From: Dallia pectoralis
Lineage: Eukaryota; Chordata; Actinopteri; Esociformes; Umbridae
NCBI GenBank assembly: GCA_029465975.1
Contig: CM055744.1
Location: 6,106,692 to 6,170,691 of the forward strand
Direction: 5' to 3'
DNA length: 64,000 bases
Both the position numbers and the translations under genes were made by a program. Positions 1-11,568 of this stretch are shown here, piece by piece (position 1 is the stretch's first letter; each line of letters opens with the position of its first letter). The notes under the pieces are model-generated. The model was not told the origin of the DNA and ran no database searches. It saw nothing but the letters and a program-made list of their open reading frames with translations.

Positions 1-1234
1 CATTAATTTCCACGATCACATCACCTGATGGGGGGAGGAGACCAGAGAGGGAAGCTTGGCTTGATTAACAGTTAAAATGTCTTCACATCCACAGGTGATT
101 CAGTCTGCTGTTATGGCAACGTCACTGACGCTAGTGGGATTACTGTACTGTTTTTACGTTTAAGCTATTTAGCAGATGCTCTTACTAGAGGCTTACAGTA
201 GGGGAGTGCATGCATTTGATACGCAGTGGGAATGTGATGTATACGGTCTTGGCATTCATGTCCAGAAGAACGGTTTCCAGAGAACTGGATGTTCCCTTTC
301 TTGTACCATAAATCTGTTCCAACAATTTCAGAGAATTTTGCCGTGCGTCCAGTTGACCGTAAAAGTGCAGAACATGTGAATCCATGCCAGACTGGGACCT
401 ACTCATTTGGGTTCTACCATCAAGGTCATTTGATGTTTTATCTTGAAAAGGCCAAATGCTGCACAGGTCTGTACACATTTCCCCCATGGAGAATGATCTT
501 ACTGCTCTGGGGTTAAGGTTTCCAACAGGTGACCAACATATAGTAGTATATCTGTATTCCAAGTCATGTGATATCCATAGATTTGGAGTTAAGCTATTTC
601 TTTTCCTTGAATGAGCTTTAACACCACCTGTGACGGCCTTTTCTCAGGCCACATCAGAAACGAGTCTATTCTACTTGACAGTCACACAGGTGGAGCCCCT
701 GCTCACCCAGTCACACGTCCTTTCATTTCTCCAAATCCCCTTCATCACCCGGCATCCGTTCCCTCCGTCTTCCTGTCACCACCCCCCTTCTCTTGCCTCC
801 TCTGCTCGCTCACTTCAACAGACCTTAACTAGCGGCGCATCCAGGCAAATCATCGCCGCGTGTGAGCGAGATCTGTGTTCGCTTCCTTTATCTACTTCAC
901 CTGACGGCCGCCAGGCCCTTTCAACTCGCGGAAGTAAAGCTGCTGAAGATGCAAAGCCCCAGACGGGGCTCAAAGCTAAAGGAAGATCAGAGTGTGGAAC
1001 AAATAAACTCAGCAACATACGGAGCGAAGCACAACCTGTTTTTCCGCTCCGAGATGATCCCCTTTTAAGAATCTTTCCACGTATTTTTATTGCATCTCTT
1101 GGGAAAGTGTTCGGATAAGTGCAGCCTCTCTATAGGGACCAACCAGCCTGTTACGAGGTTCACTACATGTCTTTTAAGTTGGATAAGAGTCTGCTTCTCC
1201 ACAGCTCAGCGCCGCAGTAGATGTCAATACCCAC
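1..1234. other. magi3 intron downstream of PDZ1 exon (partial)
   Basis: Intronic sequence with no gene of its own. Around 160-225 the string TTTAGCAGATGCTCTTA and following bases resemble a DNA-transposon end that is abundant in fish (a related piece is at 57808-57860). Small reading frames at 176-1118 show no recognisable protein. Confidence 0.6.
160..228. mobile_element. degenerate fish DNA-transposon end fragment
   Basis: ATTTAGCAGATGCTCTTA, then CTTACAGTAG and GTGCATGCATTT, follow the common teleost repeat that starts CATTTAGCAGACGCTCTTATCC. Recognised from memory; the fragment is short and its boundaries are approximate. Confidence 0.45.
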
Positions 1235-1426
1235 CAGAGGCAATCTTGTTGTCGTGGGCGGCAGGGCCGTCGCCGAGGACATTCTTCACCTGAAGGAATT
1301 CGTCATGGCGATCTCCCCCAATGATCGTGAAGCCAAAACCCTGGGAACTTTTCTTTAGAGCTGTGTGGAACATCTCCCCCTGCAGCTGGGACGGGTCTGG
1401 GGTAAAGACTGACGCACCCGTCTTCC
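1235..1426 (-). CDS. magi3: magi3 exon, linker and most of PDZ1
   Basis: A 192-bp exon reading KTGASVFTPDPSQLQGEMF, then HTALKKSSQGFGFTIIGG and DRHDEFLQVKNVLGDGPAA with HDNKIAS. GFGFTIIGGD is the carboxylate-binding loop of PDZ1, followed by the family motif DEFLQVKNVL.DGPAA. The remaining strands (G-DVIVDING...) are in the next exon, outside the window. The acceptor is GACGTTTCAG; the donor is CCTCTG followed by GTGGGTAT. MAGI PDZ1 usually has DRPDEF where this has DRHDEF, and DGKIA where this has DNKIA; neither is a core position. Confidence 0.94.
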
Positions 1427-3219
1427 CTGAAACGTCAGTAAATCACAGTGGGAGAGTTAGAACAGGTTATATAGGCAAATAAGCACTTCAAAACTATCAA
1501 ACTTGAAGACAAGAAGTGAATAATAATGTTTTCTGAACATTCAGATACATACATTTCCAGTCACAAGTGTGAGAACCCCTATATACTTTCAGTTTTTATT
1601 GAAATCCGCACAGTCAAGTATGTACTTGCAGTAGTATGCAATTTCTTATTCAGCCATACACATTAGTGTTCTGCTTTTATACAGACAGCGGATTTGAAAT
1701 AATTGTTAGCAACTGGCTGGAGCACAGTTTTGCGTTTTTCATCCATTACTCATTTATTTTTGACTCTGAAATGTTCATAATGTTTTTGAACAAATAACCT
1801 TTTTTAAGTTTCCACTTTTTTAAGTAGGAAATATTTTTGATAACTTTCGACAGATAGAGTAACACAGCAAGCATGAATTGGTGGCCATGGTGATATGAAA
1901 GTTTAATTAAATGCTTTTACCACAACACTGCTACCAGCTACAGGGTGCTGGTCACTAACTCCAAATTCCACACAAATGTCACTGACTGTCTTTTAGGACG
2001 TACTTTTATTAGGTTCTTGTTTGAACAGGCCACATTTTTGTTAATTGGACTGTTGTCAATTTTGGTTTGGCTGGCGGAGTAAAATGGTAAAACGCTTAAA
2101 CAAGGCTATACAATAAATGGCATAAAATACCTAGTAGCTAAAAAATAAATGTGATTGGCGGGATTCATAAACATGCTGATGTTTTAAACGGGGACATTAT
2201 AACGTGGACATCAGAATGGTATAATGTCTGTTCTCATTTTCCAGCTGAAGAACCGGTGGTCCAGAAAGAGGTTTGTCAGGTGAGCATATTAACACTTTAG
2301 ATTAATGGCACCATAAATATCCAGTCCAGTAAATAATAGTCTGCCCTGCGTAATACAGCTGAGCTTATCACATGCTGGCTTCACTCTCTTATCAGCCGTA
2401 CTTAGGAACTAAAATATATTCAACACGACTCCATTATTTGCTGTGTGATGAAAATCACTTTCAGGCACCCAAACATTCGCTCTGTAGCGAAAATCAACCC
2501 ACGTTGACTTTTGTCTGTTAACCCTTACCAAAAAAGCCAGTGTCTGGTTACTAATGCCCAAAAAATATGTATTCCACTATGGGGATCGGAAGGACAAGTG
2601 TTCAACCTAGCAATTGTTGGTGGGGGAAGTAAATAAATACTGATCCAAGCACAGCTCCTTGGCGAGTAACTGCAAATGAGACTTCCTGTTAATCTCGGAG
2701 TCTGTGAGCTTCAAAAACAGTAACAGAGCACTCTTGGTAGCCTGAAGTGAAATTGCCATGACATCATAGTGATGGTCTGACAGTAAACAAAATGGTCCAA
2801 TCACAGGAGAGATGTCTGTCCCAGTCGCTCCTCTAGTTCCTCCCAATCTAGCTAGCTGAAATATGTCTTGTGACGCTTCGCCCATAAGAAATTCATCGCC
2901 AACAGCTGTCACAACCTCTAAGTACCACACCCCTTCCTCCTCTTCTCAACTAACACATTAGGGCAGGCCTAAGCTCCAAAAACACGCCTGTCAACCTGTG
3001 CTCCCTGGACTGATATGCATTATACATTCTAATGTATTATACATCCACTGTAATGAAAGTATTTTAATTGATATTGTTTACTAAGGTAACCCTGGCATTA
3101 GCACTTTAGAAATAGAAATATGAGTGGTAAAATGCGTCATGGACAGACACATCTGAGTTTGAGGTGTTCTGATCAGAAAGGAGACAAATGAGGAGTGAAG
3201 TAAGGCACGTTGTATTTAC
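1427..3219. other. magi3 intron, mostly unique sequence
   Basis: An AT-rich 1,793-bp intron between the PDZ1 and WW2 exons. I see no array, transposon or RNA gene in it; the 107-codon frame at 2607-2930 (minus) resembles nothing I know. Confidence 0.6.
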
Positions 3220-3320
3220 CCAGGGGCGCCCCCTGCTGGGTAGGTGCAGAAGTCTCCTGGGTGAGTTTTCGCTTGGCCTCCAGGACTGGGTTCTCAAACT
3301 GAGTTCTCTGGTTGATGTGA
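3220..3320 (-). CDS. magi3: magi3 exon, second half of WW2 and linker
   Basis: A 101-bp exon reading HINQRTQFENPVLEAKRKL then TQETSAPTQQGAPL. It finishes WW2; the usual second Trp is Phe in TQFENP, which is normal for MAGI WW2. The linker TQETSAPTQQGAPL leads into PDZ1. The acceptor is CCGTTTCAG and the donor CCCTGG followed by GTAAATAC, so the split glycine continues in the next exon. The linker is variable in the family and helps little with paralogue identity. Confidence 0.93.
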
Positions 3321-3890
3321 CTGAAACGGGAACGATCCATTATTTATACATTTTAGACATCAATTACAATCACATACAAGCGCCAATAAACCATTTGTGT
3401 TTACCCTTGTAAGCCACCTGTGTTATTCATTATGAATGAACTGTAATGGGAGGTTATAAGACAATATTTTATAATTTATTATACATTAATTCTGATATTA
3501 GAGTGTTTCTCCAATGTTTCGATCTGATCTATTAGTAACCATACAAAGACAGGTAGGTTTGTCTCTCCTCTGTGTCATAGCATTGCACATTGGGCCTACA
3601 ACCTCCAGGGGGCGCCCAACCAGGTAGACCGAAAAAGCATTAATGAGAGACATTCTCAGTCCCATGGCGATATGTTAACAGTACAGTAGCAGGGAAACAG
3701 TTTTTAAACTGCTGAACTGTCTGAAACTTGGCTCAATGGCCCAATGCAAACGAGTATTTGATGAGCTATAAAGCTACTTTAAGACTTACTTTTCTCTCTA
3801 CCACATTGCAACAATTGTACTGTTACAAAACTCTGGTTTCCCTTTTCTCATGATGCCTATTGACAAACTGGCCTATGCAGTTCAATAGTC
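3321..3890. other. intronic unique sequence before the G-rich array
   Basis: Nothing recognisable; ordinary AT-rich intron. Confidence 0.5.
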
Positions 3891-4727
3891 CTACCAGCCC
3901 CACCAGTCCAGCCCCACCAGTCCAGCCCCACCAGTCCAGCCCCACCTGTCCAGCCCCACCTGTCCAGCCCCACCAGTCCAGCCCCACCAGTCCAGCCCCA
4001 CCAGTCCAGCCCCACCAGTCCAGCCCCACCAGTCCAGCCCCACCAGTCCAGCCCCACCAGTCCAGCCCCACCAGTCCAGCCCCACCAGTCCAGCCCCACC
4101 AGTCCAGCCCCACTAGTCCAGCCCCACTAGTCCAGCCCCACTAGTCCAGCCCCACCAGTCCAGCCCCACCTGTCCAGCCCCACCAGTCCAGCCCCACTAG
4201 TCCAGCCCCACCAGTCCAGCCCCACCAGTCCAGCCCCACCAGTCCAGCCCCACCAGTCCAGCCCCACCTGTCCAGCCCCACTAGTCCAGCCCCACCAGTC
4301 CAGCCCCACCAGTCCAGCCCCACCAGTCCAGCCCCACCAGTCCAGCCCCACTAGTCCAGCCCCACTAGTCCAGCCCCACCAGTCCAGCCCCACCAGTCCA
4401 GCCCCACCAGTCCAGCCCCACCTGTCCAGCCCCACTAGTCCAGCCCCACCAGTCCAGCCCCACTAGTCCAGCCCCACCAGTCCAGCCCCACCAGTCCAGC
4501 CCCACCAGTCCAGCCCCACCAGTCCAGCCCCACCAGTCCAGCCCCACCTGTCCAGCCCCACTAGTCCAGCCCCACCAGTCCAGCCCCACCAGTCCAGCCC
4601 CACCAGTCCAGCCCCACCAGTCCAGCCCCACCAGTCCAGCCCCACCAGTCCAGCCCCACCAGTCCAGCCCCACCAGTCCAGCCCCACCAGTCCAGCCCCA
4701 CCAGTCCAGCCCCACTAGTCCAGCCCC
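3891..4727. repeat. 14-bp minisatellite, about 60 copies, G-rich on the transcript strand
   Basis: Unit CCACCAGTCCAGCC with point variants (CCTGT, CTAGT at one position). On the minus (transcribed-sense) strand it reads GGGGCTGGACTGGT, so the pre-mRNA would carry about 60 spaced GGGG and GG runs. It fills about half of a 1,577-nt intron. The frames seen across it on both strands are due to the 14-bp period. Confidence 0.97.
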
Positions 4728-4897
4728 TATTTATCATTATCTATTTATAATTGTATATGTATTTATTATTTATGTTTACACTTTTATATATATAAAAAGG
4801 GAGATACTTGCAAGTAGATTTTTAGCAAATACAAATATTTGAAAGCATTCCATTTCTGGGGATTACTGTCACCAGAGCCCTCAGTAAACAGACTTAC

Positions 4898-4955
4898 TCC
4901 ACATAATATGTGCCATACTGTGGGTCCTCTATCTCCTCCCAGCCATAAGGAAGCT
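4898..4955 (-). CDS. magi3: magi3 exon, first half of WW2
   Basis: A 58-bp exon: after the split Glu it reads LPYGWEEIEDPQYGTYYV, then GA of an Asp codon. This is the first half of MAGI WW2 (usual motif LPYGWEKIEDPQYGTYYVD). The acceptor is TATCCACAG and the donor GTGGA followed by GTAAGTCT. Both WW domains are split at the same place (the Asp before HN), as expected of duplicated modules. It is short and easy to miss. A G-rich 14-bp array starts about 170 nt downstream in the transcript. Confidence 0.93.
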
Positions 4956-5545
4956 CTGTGGATACAGACGAATTATGTATTATTACAAAAAAACTGTATT
5001 TGTAGGATTAATGAGAATGGCCAGGCAGATTACAGACAGTGCTCATGCACACATTGCAGTTGAACGACCAATGAAATGCTGTTTCCACAAACAACATTTT
5101 GCATCGCTTTTTCCACCTCTCAATCCATAAAAGTTAAGAAATAAATGAAAATAAAGCCTTGTGATTTGGTGAACATTTTGCAGTTGTCACAGGCTAAACT
5201 GACTACTGTTGTATGTCATGCCCCAATAAGCTTAAAGACACCAAAAAAACCATAAAAAACGCTCTCTTCACGCAAGAGAGATCTTTGGACCAGCCCACCA
5301 ACTAGCATTCTGTCTAGAAATCCATTAGAAAAGACCAATCAGAGCCCATGTATATTTTCCACGAACTCTGGTAATGGAGGGTCAACAAAGTGGGCACTCA
5401 CGTGCACTAATGCCAATGGAGTGAACCAGACAAGCCCTCGTCTTAAGACAATAGATCAACATAGATAGCACATATGGCCCTGAGCTGTGGTTTTGGAGTG
5501 TGTCGTGTTGTTGAATAACATCCTGTTTCATCCTGTGTCCTCCTA
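4956..5545. other. intronic unique sequence upstream of WW2 exon
   Basis: No feature recognised apart from short A-runs; it ends at the start of the 50-bp array. Confidence 0.5.
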
Positions 5546-6428
5546 TACCTACAGTATATTATCAGAAGGTCCTGTCTCCTCTCCTCTACTATTTTACTAA
5601 CAACTACAGTATATTATCAGAAGGTCCTGTCTCCTCTACTCTTTTACTAACACCTACAGTATATTATCAGAAGGTCTTGTCTCCTCTACTGTTTCACTAT
5701 CAACTACAGTATATTATCAGAAGGTCCTGTCACCTCACCTCTACTCTTTTACTAACAACTACAGTATATTATCAGAAGGTCCTGTCTCCTCTACTCTTTC
5801 ACTAACAACTACAGTATATTATCAGAAGGTCCTGTCTCGTCCACTGTTTCACTAACAACTACAGTATATTATCAGAAGGTCCTGTCTCCTCCACTGTTTC
5901 ACTAACAACTACAGTATATTATCAGAAGGTCCTGTCTCCTCCACGGTTTCACTAACAACTACAGTATATTATCAGAAGGTCCTGTCTCCTCCACGGTTTC
6001 ACTAACAACTACAGTATATTATCAGAAGGTCCTGTCTCCTCCACAGTTTCACTAACAACTACAGTATATTATCAGAAGGTCCTGTCTCCTCTCCTCTACT
6101 GTTTCACTAACAACTACAGTATATTATCAGAAGGACCTGTCTCCTCTCGTCCACTGTTTCACTAACAACTACAGTATATTATCAGAAGGTCCTGTCTCCT
6201 CCACGGTTTCACTAACAACTACAGTATATTATCAGAAGGTCCTGTCTCCTCTCCTCTACTGTTTCACTAACAACTACAGTATATTATCAGAAGGTCCTGT
6301 CTCCTCTCGTCCACTGTTTCACTAACAACTACAGTATATTATCAGAAGGTCCTGTCTCCTCCAAAGGTTTCACTAACAACTACAGTATATTACCAGAAGG
6401 TCCTGTCTCCTCCACGGTTTCACTAACA
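5546..6428. repeat. 50-bp minisatellite, left part (interrupted by a LINE)
   Basis: Unit about 50 bp: ACTACAGTATATTATCAGAA then GGTCCTGTCTCC and a variable tail ending TTTCACTAACA. Length variants of about 55 bp contain CTCCTCTCCTCTACTG. One copy near 5722-5745 keeps CACCTCACCTCTACT, which on the minus strand is GAG followed by GTGAGG, like the real donor at 10013. The same array resumes at 9197 after the LINE. Confidence 0.96.
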
Positions 6429-9196
6429 TCTCATCTCATCTCATCTTCAACCGCTTATCCGGGGTCGGGTCGCGGGGGTAGCAGCTCTAGCAGGGGACCC
6501 CAAACTTCCCTTTCCCGGGCAAAATTAGCCAGCTCTGACTGGGGAATCCCGAGGCGTTCCCAGGCCAGTGTGGAGATATAATCTCTCCACCTAGTCCTGG
6601 GTCTTCCCCGAGGTCTCCTCCCAGCTGGACGTGCCTGGAACACCTCTCTAGGGAGGCGCCCAGGTGGCATTCTTACAAGATGCCCGAACCACCTCAACTG
6701 GCTCCTTTCTATGCAAAGGAGCAGCGGCTCTACTCCGAGTTCCTCTCGGATGACTGAGCTTCTCACCCTATCCCTAAGGGAGAGGCCAGCCACCTTTCTG
6801 AGAAAACCCATTTCGGCCGCTTGTACCCGTGATCTCGTTCTTTCGGTCATGACCCAGCTTTCATGACCATAGGTGAGGGTAGGAACAAAGATTGACCGGT
6901 AGATCGAGAGCTTTGCCTTTCGGCTCAGCTCTCTTTTCGTCACAACGGTGCGGTGAAGCGAATGCAACACCGCCCCCGCTGCTCCGATCCTCCGACCAAA
7001 CTCCCGCTCCATTGTTCCCTCACTCGCGAACAGGACCCCGAGGTACTTGAACTCCTTCACTTGGAGTAAGGACTCATTCCCTACCCGGAGTAGGCACTCC
7101 ACCGGTTTCCTGCTGAGAGTCATGGCCTCAGATTTAGAGGTGCTAACCCTCATCCCAGCCGCTTCACACTCGGCTGCGAACCGATCCAGTGAGTGCTGAA
7201 GGTCACCGACCGATGAGGCCATCAGGACCACATCATCCGCAAAAAGCAGTGATGTGACCATCAGCCCACCGAACGGGAACCCCTCCCCCATGACTACGCC
7301 TTGATATCCTGTCCATGAATATTACAAACAGGATTGGTGACAAAGCGCAGCCCTGGCGGAGGCCAACCCCCACCGGGAACGAATCCGACTTACTGCCGAG
7401 GACACGGACACAGCTCATGCTTTGAGCGTACAGAGATTGGATGGCCCTGAGAAGAGACCCCCTCACCCCATACTCCCGCAGCACCTCCCACAAAAGATCC
7501 CGGGGTACCCGGTCATACGCCTTCTCCAGATCCACAAAACACATGTAGACTGGATGGGCATACTCCCAGGCCCCCTCCAGGATCCTTGCGAGAGTAAAGA
7601 GCTGGTCCGTGGTTCCCGGCCAGGACGAAAACCGCATTGTTCCTCTTCAATCTGAGGTTCGACTATTGGCCGAACCCTCCTTTCCAGCACTTTGGAGTAC
7701 ACTTTACCAGGGAGGCTGAGGAGTGTGATACCTCTGTAATTGGCACACACTCTCTGGTCCCCTTTTAAAGAGGGGAACCACCACCCCGGTCTGCCACTCC
7801 TCTGGCACTGTCCCAGACTTCCATGCAATGTTGAAGAGGCGTGTCAACCAAGACAGCCCTTCCCCACCCAAAGCTTTTAGCATTTCTGGACGAATCTCAT
7901 CAGTCCCTGGGGCTTTGCCACTGTGGAGTTGTTTGACTACCTCAGCGACTTCCCCAGGGAAACTGACGATGACCCTCCATCAGCCTCCAGCTCTGCCTCT
8001 GTACTAGAGGGCGTGTAGGTCGGATTCAGGAGCTCCTCAAAATGCTCTTTCCAGCGCCCGATCACATCATCAGTTGAGGTCAACAGTGTCCCATCCTTAC
8101 TGTACACAGCTTGGATGGTTCCCGTTTTCCCCTTCTGAGGTGCCGAACGGTTTTCCAGAAGCATTTTGGTGCCGACCGAAAGTCCTTCTCCATAGCTTCT
8201 CCAAACTTCTCCCACACCCGCTGCTTTGCCTCTGACACGGCAGCGGCTGCAGCCCTTCGGGCCTGTCGGTACCCTGCAACTGCCTCCGGAGTCCCCAGGG
8301 CTAGCATATCCCTGAAGGCCTCCTTCTTCAGTCGGACAGCTTCCCTGACCACCGTGGTCCACCACGGTGTTCTAGGGTTACCACCCCTTGAGGCACCTAG
8401 GACCTTGAGACCACAGCTCACCGCCGCAGCTTCAGCAATAGAAGCTTTGAACATTGCCCACTCAGGTTCAATGCCCCCAACCTCCACAGGGATGCCTGAA
8501 AAGCTCCGCCGGAGGTGTGAGTTGAAGATCTTTCGGACAGGGGCCTCCTCCAGACGTTCCCAGTTCACCCGCACCACCCGTTTGGGCTTACCTGGTCTGT
8601 CCAAAGTCTTTCCCCACCCTCTGATCCAACTCACTACCAGATGGTGATCAGTTGACAGCTCTGCCCCTCTCTTCACCCGAGTGTCCAAAACATGCGGCCT
8701 TAGATCAGCCGATACGATCACAAAATCGATCATTGACCTTCAGCCTAGGGTGCTCTGGTACCATGTACACTTATGCGCCTCCTTATGTTCGAACATGGTG
8801 TTTGTTATAGACAATCCATGACTAGCACAGAAGTCCAATAACAAACGACCGCTCGGGTTTAGATCAGGGAGGCCGTTCCTCCCAATCACGCCTCTCCAGG
8901 TGTCTCCATCGTTGCCCACATGTGCGTTGAAGTCTCCCAGCAGAATGATGGAGTCCCCTACTGGAGCCCTATATAGGACTCCCTTCAGGGTCTCCAAGAA
9001 GGCTGAATACTCCGAACTGCTGTTTGGTGCATAAGCACAAACAACAGTCAGAGTTTTCCCCCCCACCACCCTTAGGCGTAGGGAGGCAAACCTCTCATCC
9101 ACCGGGGTAAACTCCAACACCGCCGTGCTCAGACGTGGGCTCGTGAGTATCCCCACACCAGCCCGCCGCCTCTCACCCTGGGCAACTCCAGAGAAG
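6429..9196 (-). mobile_element. 5'-truncated RTE-like non-LTR retrotransposon, inactivated
   Basis: About 2.77 kb in reverse orientation. From its 5' side (high coordinate) it encodes the end of an APE-type endonuclease (LLGDFNAHVG near 8930; STDHHLVVSW near 8640), then reverse transcriptase (NYRGITLLS near 7730, FVDLEKAYDRVPRDLLWE near 7520, GLRQGCALSPILF near 7350, LLFADDVVLMASS near 7230) and a C-terminal region ending near 6455 with RWFGHLVRMP and GRRPRGRPRTRWRDYI. The protein jumps frame at least five times (near 8738, 8130, 7950, 7640 and 7290), so it is dead. The 3' end carries GATGAGATGAGATG repeats after AAGCGGTTGAAG, like RTE-type tails. AACA occurs on both sides (6425-6428, 9197-9200) as a possible short target-site duplication. 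The 5' part of the endonuclease is missing. This family is very common in fish genomes; I recall it as RTE/Expander-like but the name is uncertain. Confidence 0.93.
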
Positions 9197-10013
9197 AACA
9201 ACTACAGTATATTATCAGAAGGTCCTGTCTCCTCCACTGTTTCACTAACAACTACAGTATATTATCAGAAGGTCCTGTCTCCTCCACGGTTTCACTAACA
9301 ACTACAGTATATTATCAGAAGGTCCTGTCTCCTCTCGTCCACTGTTTCACTAACAACTACAGTATATTATCAGAAGGTCCTGTCTCCTCCACGGTTTCAC
9401 TAACAACTACAGTATATTATCAGAAGGTCCTGTCTCCTCTCGTCCACTGTTTCACTAACAACTACAGTATATTATCAGAAGGTCCTGTCTCCTCCACGGT
9501 TTCACTAACAACTACAGTATATTATCAGAAGGTCCTGTCTCCTCCACAGTTTCACTAACAACTACAGTATATTATCAGAAGGTCCTATCTCCTCTCCTCT
9601 ACTGTTTCACTAACAACTACAGTATATTATCAGAAGGACCTGTCTCCTCTCGTCCACTGTTTCACTAACAACTACAGTATATTATCAGAAGGTCCTGTCT
9701 CCTCCACTGTTTCACTAACAACTACAGTATATTATCAGAAGGTCCTGTCTCCTCCACGGTTTCACTAACAACTACAGTATATTATCAGAAGGTCCTGTCT
9801 CCTCTCTACTGTTTCACTAACAACTACAGTATATTATCAGAAGGTCCTGTCTCCTCTCGTCCACTGTTTCACTAACAACTACAGTATATTATCAGAAGGT
9901 CCTGTCTCCTCCACGGTTTCACTAACAACTACAGTATATTACCAGAAGGTCCTGTCTCCTCCACGGTTTCACTAACAACTACAGTATATTATCAGAAGGT
10001 CCTGTCTCCTCAC
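9197..10013. repeat. 50-bp minisatellite, right part, running into a splice donor
   Basis: Continuation of the array at 5546-6428. Its last unit ends CCTGTCTCCT, and the exon donor follows directly (CACCTCC on the plus strand). Rare variants occur in the same order as in the left part: AAGGACCTG at 9634 (left 6131) and TTACCAGAAGG at 9939 (left 6390), indicating a block duplication of about 450 bp. Confidence 0.95.
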
Positions 10014-10093
10014 CTCCATCCTCGCACTTCTCCGGGGGCTTGGCCTTCTTGGCGAGGCGGGGGTCCAGCCAGGTGGTCGTCTTGCTGTTGTGA
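10014..10093 (-). CDS. magi3: magi3 exon, second half of WW1
   Basis: An 80-bp exon completing WW1: after the split Asp it reads HNSKTTTWLDPRLAKKAK then PPEKCEDG, with the second signature Trp in TTTWLDPR. MAGI WW domains bind PPxY ligands. The acceptor is ATTCAAAG, lacking a strong pyrimidine tract; the donor is GATGGAG followed by GTGAGGAG. Phases are 2 in and 1 out, matching its neighbours. The 50-bp minisatellite of the following intron begins within the donor: bases from about -3 to +19 recur as part of the repeat unit. With such short length and a weak-looking acceptor it may depend on splicing enhancers (inference). Confidence 0.94.
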
Positions 10094-10687
10094 CTTTGAA
10101 TGACAGAAAAGAGAGAGATATTCAAGAAATAGATCTTTGCAAGTCCTACATAAGTCTTAACCTTCTCTCTGAAATTAAGCCTGTGTCATTTTCATGGTAG
10201 GGTGATAGACCTCATGTCCTCACACTGTGTTTCCCGTTTACGTACATCAATGAACGCGTCCCAATCACTGACACCAGGTAAAATGAGTCATTATAAAGTG
10301 TATTTAGCTCCCCTGTCTATGAGTCACCATTATGACATTTCAGGTGACGATTAATTAAAATAAATTGTAACGATTGTAAAAAAAATTACACTTTTTGTGT
10401 CCTAATCCTAATTAATAATATAAAAAATATTGTATGAATAAACATTAGCCTTATGAAAATTTTATTTATTTACAATGTACATTGGAACTGAATTAACTGT
10501 ATTAAACTTCCTTATGGAAACATCTATTTTTAAAATCTGAAGATCATGCAAAAATCGTTGCCATAAAAGAAATTGCGATCTGGGTAAATAGTCCCGGAGA
10601 TGGAGATGATTTCTTGAATGTGCTTGTCTTTATTTGTATATATGTATTTATATGATGTAATGTAATATGTATTTACATTTTTGTTTA
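10094..10687. other. intronic AT-rich unique sequence
   Basis: Nothing recognised beyond A/T runs. Confidence 0.5.
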
Positions 10688-11568
10688 AGGAAATGTAATA
10701 GGAATCTCATTAGTTAATGAGAATTGAGATACACACTGTATAAACCACCATGATTCAGACAGTTGCTTAATGTACCAGTAAATTTACCAGGAACTTGTTA
10801 AAATATAATTGTATTACCCATCTACCATTGGTTACAACAGTCATTCTGTTGAATAAACATGAACACACGTTAGCTAGCAGGGCACGGCACAGCTAGAATT
10901 CCGTGTCTTTCTGGGCGTTCAGGTGCATCTCAAAGTAAGAAGTTGTGGCTATCGCATCAGTAATGTTCGTTTTGCATGATTTGCATACTGCTGTCGTTTT
11001 CCTACCCATCACGTCATAGTCATGGAATCCAAATGTAACTATGTTCAGAACCCTTCCAGGTGCCATGATAGAGAGCTCTCAATCACATCCAAATTGACAA
11101 CTTAACCTTGACAGCTGATGGGCAGGTGTACTTTATAGTTTTGTTTATGCTTTATTAAGGGTCAGTAAAGTGGAAGGACAGATGAGAGTGTGCCGCATAG
11201 GGCCCAGGTTGGAATCGAACCCACGCGCTAGCGGTTTGTGTGCGTCTGTAGACAGCGGCCTAGACCACCTGGATCACCCCAGGCACACAATGGTAGGTCT
11301 ACTTGGTAGGGCTACTTGGTAGGTCTACTTTGAGTGGCGCTGAGAAAAGTCAAATTAGAGTATTGTTGCTGTGCCTTGCAAGCTAACACATGTTAATGTT
11401 CATTGAAGATAATGACTGTTATGCTAGCTGGTTAATACAATTATAATTAAACAAGTTCCTGGTAAATTTACTGTCAAATTAGTTAATCAACAACCTGAAT
11501 CATAGAGGGTTATATATAGCGTGCATCTTAATTCTCATTAACCAATGTGATTCCTATGCCATTTCCTT
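10688..11568. repeat. long imperfect inverted repeat, arms about 215 bp
   Basis: Left arm about 10688-10905 (AAGGAAATGTAATAGGAATC, TTAATGAGAATT, GTAAATTTACCAGGAACTTG) matches the reverse complement of about 11355-11568 (CAAGTTCCTGGTAAATTTAC, AATTCTCATTAA, GATTCC, CATTTCCTTA). About 450 bp separate the arms. It could be a foldback transposon or two opposed copies of one element. The transcript could form a long imperfect hairpin. Confidence 0.82.
11168..11285 (-). mobile_element. tRNA-derived SINE-like head
   Basis: On the minus strand: GGGGTGATCCAGGTGGTCTA then GGCCGC (A-box-like), and about 45 nt later GTGGGTTCGATTCCAACC (B box). The spacing and both Pol III boxes fit a tRNA-related SINE, but the cloverleaf is not intact, so it is not a functional tRNA. 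It lies between the arms of the inverted repeat. Confidence 0.6.

Noticed and set aside
6429..9196. Active retrotransposon
   Set aside because: 5' truncated and frame broken at least five times.
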